Source of the DNA: Paenarthrobacter nitroguajacolicus JCM 14115
Lineage (GTDB): Bacteria; Actinomycetota; Actinomycetes; Actinomycetales; Micrococcaceae
NCBI GenBank assembly: GCA_001313365.1
Contig: BBFS01000087.1
Span: 1 to 20,059 of the forward strand
Direction of reading: 5' to 3'
DNA length: 20,059 nt
Shown here piece by piece: positions 1 through 9,659 of the stretch. Made by a program: the position numbers and the translations under genes. The notes under the pieces were generated by a model, which saw only the letters and a list, made by a program, of their open reading frames with translations, did not search any database and was not told the origin of the DNA. How positions within the stretch are numbered: position 1 is the first letter of the stretch; every line of letters starts with the position of its first letter.

Positions 1-1403
1 GTGCTGCCGCCGTCGTCGCCTGTCCGGCCGGGCCTGCAGTGCTGGCACCAGCGGTGCCGCCGGAAGCGGCTCGCTTGGCGGCCGCCCCCCCGACGTAACC
101 GCTGACTTCCTCGATGGGCATGCCCAACCAACCTGCCAGGTTGCGTGTGTAGCCAGGCCTGGTGGCGGAGTCCCGGATCTGTGCCACCACAGGGGCGGCT
201 TCGCGCAGGGCAGCTACACGGCCTTCCACGGTGTCCAAATTGTGGCGGCGGAGAGTGGCCCGGATAGCAAACTCGAAGAGTGGCTTGCGGGTACTAATGA
301 GCTCGCGCACCGCGGCGTCGCCCTTTAGTTGGCGAAGATCACAGGGGTCGGCGCCGGAGGGCTCCACTGCGACGTACGTCTGGGCGGTGAAGCGTTGGTC
401 TTCCTCGAAAGCCTCAGGGCCGCCTTCTGGCCGGCTGCATCGCCGTCGAAAGTGAAGATGACCTCTCCCCCCGCTGCCGTCATCCGAGAGCAGCCGCCGG
501 GCAACCTTGATGTGCTCGGTACCGAAGGCAGTACCGCAGGTGGCCACCGCCGTCGTGACTCCTGCGAGGTGGCAGGCCATGACGTCGGTGTATCCCTCGA
601 CCACTACCAGTTGCCGTTCCTTGGCGATATTCCGCTTGGCGATGTCGATCCCGTAGAGGACCTGGGACTTCTTGTAGAGCGTGGTCTCAGGGGTGTTCAG
701 GTATTTGGGGCCCTGATCGTCTTCGAAGAGTTTGCGTGCACCGAACCCGATGGTGTCGCCCGCGATGTCCCGGATGGGCCAGATCAGCCTGCCGCGGAAG
801 CGATCGTAGATGCCCCGGTTTCCTTCGGAGAACATGCCTGTGAGCTTCAGTTCCGCATCAGTGAACCCGCGTCCGCGGAGGTGCTTGAGCAACGCGTCCC
901 AGCCCTGGGGGGCGCGTATCCCACGCCAAAGTGTTCGGCAGCGGCGCGGTCAAAGCCACGGCCATCCAGGAAGTTGCGCCCCTCGGCCGCGCCGGGGGGG
1001 TCAGCAGTTGGGCGCGGAAGAACTCATCGGCGATCTTGTGGGCGTCCAGCAGTCGCTGGCGCTTGCCCACTTCCTCACGACTGGGACCGGTGCCGCCGTC
1101 CTCGTAGCGCAGCTCGTAACCGATTCTGGCGGCAAGTTTCTCGACAGCCTCGTGGAAGGAACTGTGGTCCATCTTCTGCACAAAGGAGATGGCGTCACCG
1201 TCCTCACCGCAGCCGAAGCAGTGGTACCTGCCCACCTGCGGGCGAACCGTGAAGGAGGGCGAACGTTCGTCATGGAAGGGGCAAAGGCCCTTGAAACTGC
1301 CCAGCCCGGCGCCCTTGAGGGTGACGTAACCGTCAACGACTTCCTTGATATCCGTGCGCTGGCGTACTTCGTCGATATCTTCACGTTTGATCAGGCCAGC
1401 CAC
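1..1403 (-). CDS. dnaG: DNA primase DnaG, 3' end outside the window, frameshifted
   Basis: This primase makes RNA primers for chromosome replication. The start is GTG at 1403, with AGGA 8 bases upstream and an N-terminus MAGLIKREDIDEVRQRTDI. A CHC2-type zinc-binding domain follows at about residues 35-65 (CPFH, then CFGC). Further in, read across several frames, are the TOPRIM motifs VVVEGYTDVMACHLAG and FTFDGDAAGQKAAL. About 465 codons are present, so the DnaB-binding C-terminal domain is beyond the left edge. The frame breaks at the G run 994-1000 (two bases too many for LLTPGAAEGRNFLDGRG), at 907-912 (two too many for YAPQGWDALL), at 467-472 (one too many), and near 410 where a G is lost. 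These sit in an essential gene and look like sequence errors. It lies last in a dus-dgt-dnaG cluster, 58 bases after dgt. Confidence 0.93.
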
Positions 1404-1461
1404 GTGACCATCCTAGTCGCTTGCCCAAAGAGTCCCCGCCGTTAACGGAAAGCAGGAAGGG

Positions 1462-2779
1462 TTACCAGAGCGACGGGAGGCTGCCCACAAGCCGCTCATA
1501 CATGGCCAGGGCAGACACGTCCGTCAGCGACGCCACCTGGTCGATTACAACGCGCAAACGCGCACCGTCGTCGACGGCGTCACGCCAGTCCGCGGCGAAC
1601 ATCGGCTCAAGGTGACGGTCGCCCGTGGCATTCAAAACACCTACCAGCGCATGAAGCACTTCGCGTTGCGCTCGTACACCGGCTGGCGATGGTCTGTGGA
1701 GATCACGAAGGTGGTAGCCAAGCCCTTGAGGACCGCGATCTCGGTGACGGTGTCCTCGGGAACCATGAGTTCAGCGTCATAGCGGGTCAGATTTGCTGGT
1801 CCGAAATGAGCGCGCGTGGTTTCCATCGCGCTCTGGCAGAAGCGGCCGATCAGCTGGCTGGTCATGTCCTTCAAGGCAGCCATGGATTTCCGGCTGCCAT
1901 CAGCTTCGCGGACCCAGACTTTGGTGGCCTCCAGCCGCGCAAGGGCGGCATCAATGTCAGCGGGATCGTTGTGTGGCAGGTACCACTGCTTGGTGTAACC
2001 CACCACGCGCGCACGATGGTCCGGGTTTTCCATCCATTTGAGCTGGAAATGGCCGGCGACGATCGCATCCTCGACGTCGTGGACCGAGTACGAGATGTCG
2101 TCGGCAAGGTCCATGACCTGGGCCTCGATGCACGAACGGTTGCCCGGTGCGCCTTCCCGGAGCCATTCGAACACCGGAAGATCGTCTTCGTACGCGCCGA
2201 ACTTACTGGTGCGGTGGCCATGGATGACGGGGGGGCGTCGACGGCGGACCACGGATACTTGGACGCGGCATCCAGGCTGGCGCGGGTCAGGTTGAGTCCT
2301 GCGGCCTGCCATCCTCAGCGAGTACCTTGGGTTCGAGCCGGGTCAGCAACCGCAGGGTCTGGGGCGTTGCCTTCGAAGCCACCAATGGTGTGCGCTACTT
2401 CGTTCAGGGCGGACTCACCGTTGTGGCCGAAGGGCGGATGCCCGAGGTCATGGCTTAGGCAGGCAGTGTCCACCACGTCAGGATCGCACCCCAGGGAGCG
2501 ACCGAGTTCGCGGCCCACCTGGGCTACTTCGAGGCTGTGTGTGAGCCGGGTTCGGACAAAGTCGTCCGTGTCCGGTGCGACTACCTGAGTCTTGGCGCCG
2601 AGCCTGCGCAACGCCGAGGAGTGCAGGACCCTCGCGCGGTCCCGTTCAAAATCCGAGCGATAGTTGCTCTTGCGTGGCTCTTCGACCCACCGCGCGGAAT
2701 CTGCCTCGCGTATCCGGGGGATGGCCAGCACAAAATCGTGAGCCGTCCCGTCTTGGCCAAGTATCGCTTCGGTTCCCAT
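1462..2779 (-). CDS. dgt: Deoxyguanosinetriphosphate triphosphohydrolase (HD domain), frameshifted
   Basis: This enzyme hydrolyses dGTP to deoxyguanosine and triphosphate and so tunes the dNTP pool. The start ATG at 2779 has a strong GAAGGAGG site 8 bases upstream. The HD metal-binding motifs are clear: RLTHSLEV with His81, then [16 protein letters not shown] with His110-Asp111. Later blocks match the family, for example [19 protein letters not shown]. The reading frame is lost near 2355 (one C too many before [14 protein letters not shown]), near 2305 (a G lost in GRPAGLNL), around the G run 2229-2235, and near 1660 just after ERNAKCFM. The last block ends at the stop at 1462. The repaired product is about 430 residues, normal for the family. 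It sits between dus and dnaG, a common actinobacterial arrangement that suggests cotranscription. Confidence 0.92.
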
Positions 2780-2843
2780 GGGTATCTGCCTCCTTCAAGC
2801 GCCGGGGTGTGGAGCTTCTTGAGTCAGTCTTACACGTGTGAGG

Positions 2844-4033
2844 CTAGCCGCCCGAAACGTCCAGCTCCGCGGCCGAGATATCCGCGCTCTGTTCAGCGTT
2901 CAGCTGACGGCTCACGAGCCAGTCTTTGGGCAGCGCAGGCTTCTTGGGCGAACCGGCGCGGCCGCGGGGGGGTCCCTCGGAATCGACTCCCGGGTAGGGC
3001 GCGTCCATGTCCAGTTCGTTAAGGTATTCGCGCAGCACCTCGAGGGTGGGTACGGTGGCCAGCTTGGCGCGGAGCTCTCCGCCCACTACGTAGCCCTTGA
3101 AGTACCAGGCCATGTGCTTGCGGATCTCGCGGAGTGCCTTGTATTCATCGTTCCCGAACGTTTCCACCATGAGCTCGGCGTGACGATAGACGCCTTCGGC
3201 AACTTCGCGGAGACCCGGGCGGTGCCGCTGGTCGCTGCCTTCGAAGGCGGCCTGCAGGTCACCGAACAGCCATGGCCTGCCCTGCAGCCGCGGCCCACAA
3301 CCACGCCGTCGACGCCGGTCTCGCGCACCATGCGGACAGCATCCTCGGCTGACCAGATGTCACCGTTGCCCAGCACAGGGATGTCAGGGAGCGCCTCACG
3401 AAGCCGGGCAATGGCGGACCAGTCGGCCTGTCCGGAATAAAACTGGGCTGCGGTCCTGCCGTGGAGGGCAACGGCGGCCACTCCCGCGTCGCGCGCGATT
3501 CGACCGGCGTCGAGGTATGTCAGGTGGTCCTCGTCGATGCCCTTGCGCATCTTGATGGTCAAGGGAATATCGCCCTTGGACGCTTCCTTGACCGCTGTCT
3601 GGACAATGGAGGTGAAGAGGTCGATCTTCCAAGGCAGGGCCGAGCCGCCACCGCGCCGGGTGACCTTAGGCACCGGGCAGCCGAAGTTGAGGTCGATGTG
3701 TCCGCACGGTCCTCTTCCACGAGCATCCGTACTGCGGCGCCTACCGTCACGGGATCAACACCGTAGAGCTGCACGGACCGGACTTTCTCGTCCTCATCAT
3801 GCGAGATGATGCGCAACGATTCCGGCGTGCGCTCCACCAAGGCACGGGAGGTCACCATCTCAGCCACGTACATCCCGCCACCGTATTCACGGCACAGCCT
3901 GCGGAAGGCAGAGTTGGTAATGCCCGCCATGGGGGGGCAAGGATTACCGGGGGGGTGTCCACGGTGATCCCACCGAGCTTCAAAGGAGGGAGCTCGAGCT
4001 TTGGTGCAGGGGGGGCGTCGCTACTACAGTCAC
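2844..4033 (-). CDS. dusB: tRNA-dihydrouridine synthase (DusB-like), frameshifted
   Basis: This FMN enzyme reduces specific uridines of tRNA to dihydrouridine. The TIM-barrel signature APMAGITNSAFRRLCREYGG and the catalytic-cysteine block NFGCPVPKVTRRGGG are both present but in different frames: one C is missing near 3700, between EEDRAD and HIDLNFGCP. Later motifs are IKMRKGIDEDHLTYLDAG, HGRTAAQFYSGQADW and PVLGNGDIWSAEDA. Another C is missing near 3275, in RGCQGRPWLFGDL. The C runs read as G at 3931-3937, 3949-3955 and 4009-4015 disturb the N-terminus. GTG at 4033 gives VTVVATP-APKLELPPLKLG after repair and is the best start I see, though its ribosome site is weak. The DusB symbol rests on resemblance and on the neighbourhood. 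It is first in the dus-dgt-dnaG cluster, 64 bases before dgt. Confidence 0.9.
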
Positions 4034-4090
4034 CTATCCATTGTTGCAAAGCGGGGGGGCAAATCGGCGGACAGCCAGCCGAATCCCGTG

Positions 4091-4135
4091 CTTGTTCGCC
4101 CACGCGTACGCAGTACGGCGGGTGTGGCGAACAAG
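4091..4135 (-). terminator. Hairpin between the YibE/F gene and dus
   Basis: CTTGTTCGCC at 4091-4100 is perfectly matched by GGCGAACAAG at 4126-4135. A second small stem, CGTAC/GTACG, lies inside the loop. It stands directly after the stop of the minus-strand YibE/F gene and before dus. No T tract follows on the minus strand, so it could be a factor-dependent terminator, an mRNA-end stabiliser or part of the dus leader. Confidence 0.5.
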
Positions 4136-4148
4136 AGCAGGCCCGGGT

Positions 4149-5652
4149 TTAGGTGGCGTCGTTCGTGTCTCCGCGCCGCTCAGCTTCCCGCTGGGCACGG
4201 CGGCTGCCCGGCCGCGCCGGCTTGCCGGAATCGTCAAGGCGCGTACCGGCGTCGTGCTTGTCATGCTGACCCGAACCTGCGACGGCGGCGGCTGCTGCCA
4301 GCGAACCGGTGTCGTTAAGCTCATCAGCAGTTACGGTCGGCCCACCGGCTGCGGCGATGCGCTTCATGCCGGTGGCTTTAACCACCAGGACGGCAATCAG
4401 CGTAGTGACCGGGATGGCGAGGACGAGGCCGATGGACCCCACCAGGGTACGGATTACTTCCTCGGACAGCTCAGCACTGGTCAGTGCTTCATCGAGGGGG
4501 CGGTCATAAAGCATCACGATGATGAGGATCGGAAGCGCGGCTCCGGCGTACGCAAAAGCGATGGTGTAGACCGTGGAGGCAATGTGGTCCCGGCCGATCC
4601 TCATGGCAGAGGAAAACAGCTTGCGGGCACTGGTGTTCGGCGCGAGTTCGTAGAGTTCCCACACCGCAGAGGACTGCGTAATGGTGACGTCGTTGAGCAC
4701 GCCCAGGCCGGAGATGATGAGGCCGCACAGGATGATCCCTGAAATGGAGATCTGGGGTGACATGTTCACCAGCGTGGAGGCATCGTGGTTTCCCACTCCC
4801 GCCAGGTTGGCGGCGTCCGTAGCCCACGCCGCCAACAGGGCTGTGATGCTAAGCCCGAAAATTGTGCCCAACAAAGCGGTGGACGTTCGCGCCGAGAATC
4901 CGTGCGCGAAGTACAGGACCCCGATCATGATCACCGTGGATCCCACCAACGCCAGCAACAGTGGCGGCTTGCCCTCCACCAAGCCCGGCAGGATGAAGCT
5001 GACCAGGACGAAGTAGGCACCCACCAGGCCAAGAAGTGCCCGGAAGCCGCGCCAACGGGCCACCGCGATGACGACCGCTGCGTACAGGATTGCCAGGAGC
5101 GCGATGGGGGATGCTGCGGACAAAGTCCACGAAAACGTAGGCAGGAGCGCCGCTTCCGGCGTTCGTACCTTGAACCGCGGACAGGTTGAGGTACCGGATG
5201 GAGTCGCCCACGTCCACGCCGTGGGACATGGCGACGTCAGGGTTGATGACCACCTTGACCACGTCCCCCCCGCCTTTGTCCGGCTCCGTGAAGGCGAAGG
5301 TGCACTGCGACCCGCCGGACTGGTTGTTTTGACCGGTGTCCGTTGGGCCAGTGTCAGTCTGGCCGGTGTTGGGCTGGCCCGTGTTGCTTTGGCCCGTCTG
5401 TGTGCAGCTTTCCACCACCACGCTCTGAATCCGGCCGGTATCGAACGTGACCCCCCCGGGGGCAGCCTGGTACGGGCTCGAGAACGAGATCCCTTCCCGA
5501 CTGCCTGAGGGCCACATGACCATCATGGCCACGAGCGTCAGGACGCCCAGCGGAATAAGGATGGCCGCCAGAATCCAGTTGGCCCTCTTCCGCGATGCAA
5601 GAGCCTGCGGCGTTGGCTCGGAATTTTCAGAATGACCGTGGGAGTGGCCCAT
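4149..5652 (-). CDS. YibE/F family multi-pass membrane protein, one frameshift
   Basis: The protein starts MGHSHGHSENSEPT, with a cytosolic His-rich tip, then one membrane helix (about residues 25-50, WILAAILIPLGVLTLVAMMVMW). An extracytoplasmic domain follows, carrying a Thr-Gly-Gln-rich repeat at about residues 90-115. Six to seven helices then cover the C-terminal half (YibE/F domain, for example GVGNHDASTLVN and SISGIILCGLIISGLGVLNDVTITQSSAVWEL). The charged tail ends RRAQREAERRGDTNDAT. One extra C near 5112 shifts the frame between FVDFVRSI and PIALLAILYAAVV; the conserved PIALL segment shows that both halves are one gene of about 500 codons. The molecular function of the family is not established, and transport is only a guess. 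Pro-Gly or Gly doublings at C runs 5265-5271 and 5451-5457 are probably artefacts. Confidence 0.85.
5328..5400 (-). repeat. 15-base coding repeat, TGQxx units in the YibE/F protein
   Basis: Five degenerate units encode TGQSN, TGQPN, TGQTD, TGPTD and TGQNN. The period is 15 bases, so unit loss or gain keeps the frame. The stretch lies in the predicted extracytoplasmic loop after the first membrane helix. Confidence 0.75.
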
Positions 5653-5833
5653 CAGCAGCAAAACCTCATGCCCTTAACCCTACGCGGGACCGAACACCCC
5701 CCCACGACGCAGGACGCCCAAATTCCCCCCCCTCGCCACAAAGACCGGCTTTGGACGCGCGGATTCAGATGTCACCGGCCCGCTGCGGTGGCCCAAGCGA
5801 ATATGGGTGTCGTACGGCGAAGCTTTAACGCAA
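5653..5833. other. Intergenic stretch upstream of the YibE/F gene
   Basis: No gene is supported here. It holds one 7-C run (5697-5703) and one 8-C run (near 5755-5762). On the minus strand TAGGGT at 5677-5682 could be a -10 element for the YibE/F gene, about 30 bases before its ATG, but no good -35 is visible. Confidence 0.35.
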
Positions 5834-5872
5834 GATCCCACGCGGCCCGCAGAAAACGGGCGGCGTGGGATC
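5834..5872 (-). terminator. Strong hairpin terminator after the glyS-GNAT transcript
   Basis: GATCCCACGC at 5834-5843 pairs with GCGTGGGATC at 5863-5872. After one G-G mismatch GCCC pairs with GGGC, leaving a loop of about 9 bases. It begins 20 bases past the GNAT stop. The following minus-strand bases are only weakly T-rich, as is usual for high-GC actinobacteria. Confidence 0.75.
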
Positions 5873-5892
5873 CTGGCGCGTGAAAGCTGTGA

Positions 5893-6863
5893 TCAGTCGC
5901 TGACGATCAGGGTGTCGGCACCCCCCCGCACGTGGGCTTTTCCGGATTCCAACAGCGGATCCAGAACCGTGCGCAGCGCCGTCATGGACTCGTCAACTTC
6001 CAGCAGGACCGGGTGTTGGTAGGCGATGAGCGCCAAGAGGTCACGCACTGCAAAAGCTGCTTCCTCGGCGGACAGCTGGGGGTCGTGTCCAAGGAAGACA
6101 TCCGAAGGCTCATCCGAGTCGCCTTGGGCGTAACTGATGGCAAACGCCTGGATTTTGCCCTTGCGGCTCGCCGGAACGCCTTGGCCGAAGGCACTGGCCT
6201 TCGGCGCGCGCAGGACGATTGCGCCGTGGGCGCCAGTCAGGTCATGCAGGAACAAGCGCTGCACCGTGGGGGATGCTGAGCTCCCCCCCCGGCTGTCCCA
6301 GTGGTGGACATGCGAGTAGTACTTCCCCCCCACCACGTCGCTCAGCTCCACCGAACCCGTGGCCAGGTCCTCCACGCGCTCGGAAGCGGCTTCCTCGGAA
6401 CCATCGCCGAACCGCGGCAATGACAGGGGTTCAGGTGCCACCACAACAAGCTGCGAACGCTGGATGGGCGCAAGTCCCGCAGCCGCAGCGAATGCCGCAC
6501 CTGCGGTATCCGGCTCCACCTTGCTGCGCAGCTTGGAAACGCCCGACGGCGAGTTCCCGGCTTCGCGGCGAAGCATGGTCAGCAGGGTTGCACCCACGCC
6601 TTCACGGCGGTGGTCCTTGGCAACCTCGATGTAGGCCAGAGTCGCTCCGGGTGCAGGGATGCCTCGTGGACAACGCCGGCGGCAACGGGAATCCGCGCGC
6701 CGTCCACCACATCCTCGGCCACGATGCAGCGGCGCCAGGCTGGTTGCTGGACGGCGCCAGGGCTGCACGGAACTGCTCAGCGGGAAGGGTCTCCGGGCCG
6801 CCCCCAGATTTCCAAGAGGGCGAGGTCGTCGCCCTCCTTCCATTCGCGGTACTCCAAAGCCAC
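5893..6863 (-). CDS. GNAT family N-acetyltransferase, frameshifted near its start
   Basis: The N-terminal half is a GNAT fold: AYIEVAKDHRREGVGATLLTMLRREA holds the acetyl-CoA pyrophosphate-binding RREGVG loop. The second half (from about residue 160) carries blocks such as YYSHVHHWDS and HDLTGAHGAIVLRAPKASAFG; I do not recognise it, though it may be a degenerate second acetyltransferase domain. The likely start is GTG at 6863, giving VALEYREWKEGDDLALLEIWGGPETLPAEQF after removal of one G near 6800. Two single-base losses follow near 6740 and 6645, so the apparent N-terminus of the longest open frame is spurious. The start lies 2 bases after the repaired glyS stop, so the two are probably coupled. 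The acceptor substrate is unknown. Confidence 0.8.
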
Positions 6864-6865
6864 GA

Positions 6866-8259
6866 CTAGGCGCCGATCAGGCGTGCAGCCAGGTAGCCTC
6901 AACCTTGTCCAGGGACACGCGTTCCTGGCTCATGGTGTCGCGCTCACGAATGGTCACGGCCTGGTCCTCAAGGGTGTCGAAGTCCACTGTGATGCAGAAC
7001 GGGGTACCGATCTCGTCCTGGCGACGGTAACGGCGGCCGATGGCGCCGGCGTCGTCGAAGTCGATGTTCCAGTTCTTGCGCAGCTGGGCGCCCAAAGCCT
7101 TGGCCTTCGGGGGACAGGTCCTCGTTGCGGCTCAGCGGCAGGACGGCGGCCTTGACCGGGGGGGCCAGGCGCGGGTCCAGCTTCAGCACTGTACGGACAT
7201 CGACGCCGCCCTTGGCGTTGGGTGCCTCGTCTTCGGTGTAGGCGTCGATCAGGAAGGCCATGAAGGAGCGGGTCAGGCCGGCCGCGGGCTCGATCACGAA
7301 CGGGGGGGTGTAGCGCTCGTTGGTGGCCTGGTTGAAGTAGCTCAGGTCCGTGCCGGAAGCTTGGCATGCGTGAAAGGTCGAAGTCCGTGCGGTTGGCGAT
7401 GCCCTCGAGCTCGCCCCCACTCGGAGCCCTGGAAACCGAAGCGGTATTCGATGTCCGTGGTGCCCTTGGAGTAATGGCTGAGCTTCTCCAGCGGGTGCTC
7501 GAAGAAACGGAGGTTGTCTTCACGGATGCCCAGGTCCGTGTACCAGGACATGCGCTCCTTCATCCAGTACTGGTGCCACTCTTCATCGGTTCCGGGCTCG
7601 ACGAAGAACTCCATCTCCATCTGCTCGAATTCGCGGGTACGGAAGATGAAGTTGCCCGGCGTGATTTCGTTGCGGAAGGACTTGCCGATCTGGCCAATGC
7701 CGAACGGCGGCTTCTTCCGCGAGGTGGTGAGGACGTTGTTGAAGTTCACAAAGATGCCCTGGGCGGTTTCCGGACGCAGGTAGTGCATGCCTTCGTCGCT
7801 GGCCACCGGGCCGAGGAAAGTCTTGAGCAGGCCGGAGAATTCCTGGGGCTCGGTCCACTGGCCGCGGGTGCCGCAGTTTGCGCAGGCGATGTCCGCCAGG
7901 CCGTTTTCTGCCGGGCGGCCCTTCTTTTCTTCGTACTCTTCTTCGAGGTGGTCGGCACGGTAGCGCTTGTGGCAGGAAAGGCATTCAACCAGGGGGTCGG
8001 AGAAGACATCCACGTGGCCGGATGCTTCCCATACCTGGCGGGGAAGGATGACGGAGGAATCCAGGCCTACAACGTCCTCACGGCCGCGGACCATGCTCTG
8101 CCACCACTGGCGCTTGATGTTTTCCTTCAGTTCAGCGCCGAGGGGGGGACCGTAATCCCAGGCCGAACGGGAGCCACCATAGATTTCACCGGCCTGGAAG
8201 ACAAAGCCCCTCCGCTTGGAGAGGGAAATGACCTGGTCAAGGACGGATTTTGCTGCCAT
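6866..8259 (-). CDS. glyS: Glycyl-tRNA synthetase (alpha2 type, class II), frameshifted
   Basis: This enzyme charges tRNA-Gly with glycine. The start ATG at 8259 ([19 protein letters not shown]) has GGAG 6 bases upstream; the ATG 12 bases earlier lacks one. Family blocks run in order: [15 protein letters not shown], a zinc-binding pair CLSCHKRYR and CANCG, the class II block [25 protein letters not shown], and [18 protein letters not shown]. The end [27 protein letters not shown] gives a TAG at 6866 after one lost G is restored near 6890. Other breaks are one G too many near 7415 (EWGELEGIA), a lost C and a lost G near 7365-7375 (STHAKASG) and one C too many near 7110. The 7-base runs 7158-7164, 7302-7308 and 8142-8148 each add one in-frame Pro to motifs that normally lack it. 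Repaired length is near 460 residues, normal for the family. Confidence 0.96.
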
Positions 8260-8375
8260 GGGTAACTCCATTTGTTCTACAGGGCCGCTGGGTGCGGTCC
8301 GCGGTGGTTTGCCCCGGAATCCGGACGAGGTTGTCCGGCGGGATGATGGGGGGGGAAAGTTTGTTGATTCCTACC

Positions 8376-9391
8376 CTACCGGCCTTTGGGAGGGACTCTT
8401 CGTGCGAAAGCTCCCTTGGGCCAGGGCAGTGTGGCCACGATGATCGCGGCGAGCGTCAGGACCGTACCCAGCACCGTGGGCAAGGCGACCACTGCGCCGG
8501 GACTGGGGGATCACGACGTCGAGCACCAGCGACCCCCCACCAACTGCCCGGCGATCATGCCCAAACCGGTGATCAGGACCCCCCAAGACTCCGGACCAGC
8601 AGCGCCGCCAGGCCGATGAAGAGGCAGCCCATGGGCCGCCAAGGTAGTACCACCACTCGCTGGGAAGCGGATTTCCCGGCCCGGCCACAGCCAGCTTGAT
8701 AATCCACGCGATCCATAGAATGAGCGATCCTGCAATGAAGTTGACCAACGTGGCTGCGATGGGCGTCCCGTAATGGACTGTGGCAGTTCCGTTCATTGCC
8801 TGCTGGAAGCTCATGAAAAAACCGGCGGCCAGCGGCAGGAGGACGGGCAAGAGGAGCGAGGCGATGTCGGTGTCGCCGCTGAAGCGCGGGGGGGAAACTG
8901 CCCAGGCGACGGCGGCCACCGTCAGGACACTGCCCAGGACCCGGACTCCCGTGATGGCGCGTTTTCCTCCCGGGCCGATGCCCATTCGGTCCACGAGCAG
9001 TCCGCTCAACGTCTGGCCGGTCACCGCTGCGACTGTGAACAACGCGACACCCAGCAGGGCAACAGTGAACGACTGGGCAAAGACGAACAACGCGCCGATG
9101 GCACCGGCCATCACGTAGAACCTGGGGAAGCTGCGGTTCCGGACGGCAGGAATGATGCGCTGGAGCCCTGCCCTGCCCTTGGGGGTGGCAAGTGAGATGG
9201 CACTAATAAGCAGGAGTCCTGTGGTGAAGCTCACCACAGCCGCGGCGATGCCGTCGTCCAGTTTGGCGCCGAGGGCCCCCCCGTTGATCCTCCCTTGAAG
9301 CGGGATCACCAGGCCCGTCGCTACTGCAATGGGAAGGCCAATGACCAGCGGAAGGGCGGGACGGGGGAGAAGGCTGCGGCACCGTCACCAC
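8376..9391 (-). CDS. DMT superfamily transporter, YdcZ type, frameshifted
   Basis: This is an integral membrane protein with two similar halves of about five helices. Half one contains PLQGRINGALGAKLDDGIAAAVVSF and half two contains FMSFQQAMNGTATVHYGTPIAATLVNF, the duplicated pattern of the YdcZ family. The substrate is unknown; drug or metabolite export is the usual suggestion. GTG at 9391 is the furthest in-frame start; the true one may be slightly downstream. The frame breaks near 9350 before LVIGLPIAVATGLVIPLQG, near 8630 (C lost), at the 6-base runs near 8579 and 8533 (two bases too many each), and near 8507 (one too many). After repair the end reads PGAVVALPTVLGTVLTLAAIIVATLPWPKG and stops at 8376, five bases before the uncorrected stop. 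It lies 116 bases upstream of glyS. Confidence 0.82.
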
Positions 9392-9414
9392 ACTACTTCA
9401 GGCATCATTGCTGT

Positions 9415-9647
9415 ATGAGCAACCCCCCCGAAATTGAAGAGATCCCCCCCATCCGCGACGACATGATCCGACTCGGCCAGCTGTTGAAGCTCGCCAACTT
9501 GGTGGAGGACGGCGTTGAAGCCACGGAGCTCATCAAGAACGGCTTGGTCAAAGTCAACAACGAAATCGATGACCGCCGCGGACGCCAGCTCCACGTCGCG
9601 ATACCGTGACCGTCAATGGCCAGACGGTCCGGATCACCGCCGCCTGA
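9415..9647 (+). CDS. Small S4-domain RNA-binding protein (YaaA/RlbA type)
   Basis: The product is a single S4 fold: RLGQLLKLANLVEDGVEATELIKNGLVKVNNEIDDRRGRQL. The expected end GDTVTVNGQTVRITAA is recovered when one G, lost near 9598, is restored, giving a 77-residue protein with its stop at 9645-9647. Without that G the frame stops early at 9609. The start ATG at 9415 is 23 bases from the divergent transporter start, so the promoters must be compact. Two 7-C runs (9423-9429 and 9444-9450) add in-frame Pro codons next to NPEIEEIPIR. Family members bind structured RNA; no specific target can be named. Confidence 0.85.
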
Positions 9648-9659
9648 CACATCGGAACC

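Noticed and set aside
329..1252. A 307-codon plus-strand open frame over dnaG
   Set aside because: It is a high-GC shadow of the primase gene; the minus strand carries clear CHC2 and TOPRIM motifs.
1689..2588. A 299-codon plus-strand open frame over dgt
   Set aside because: It is a shadow; the HD-domain motifs are on the other strand and no family is recognisable in this frame.
4091..4135. A tRNA gene or mobile-element end at the hairpin
   Set aside because: The arms and loops do not fit a cloverleaf, and no transposase or target duplication is near.
7366..8265. A 299-codon plus-strand open frame opposite glyS
   Set aside because: It has no recognisable domain and mirrors conserved glycyl-tRNA synthetase codons on the minus strand.
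8260..8375. A T-box or other leader regulating glyS
   Set aside because: No specifier stem, T-box sequence or other known structure is visible in the 116 bases upstream; only an 8-G run and a normal ribosome site are seen.
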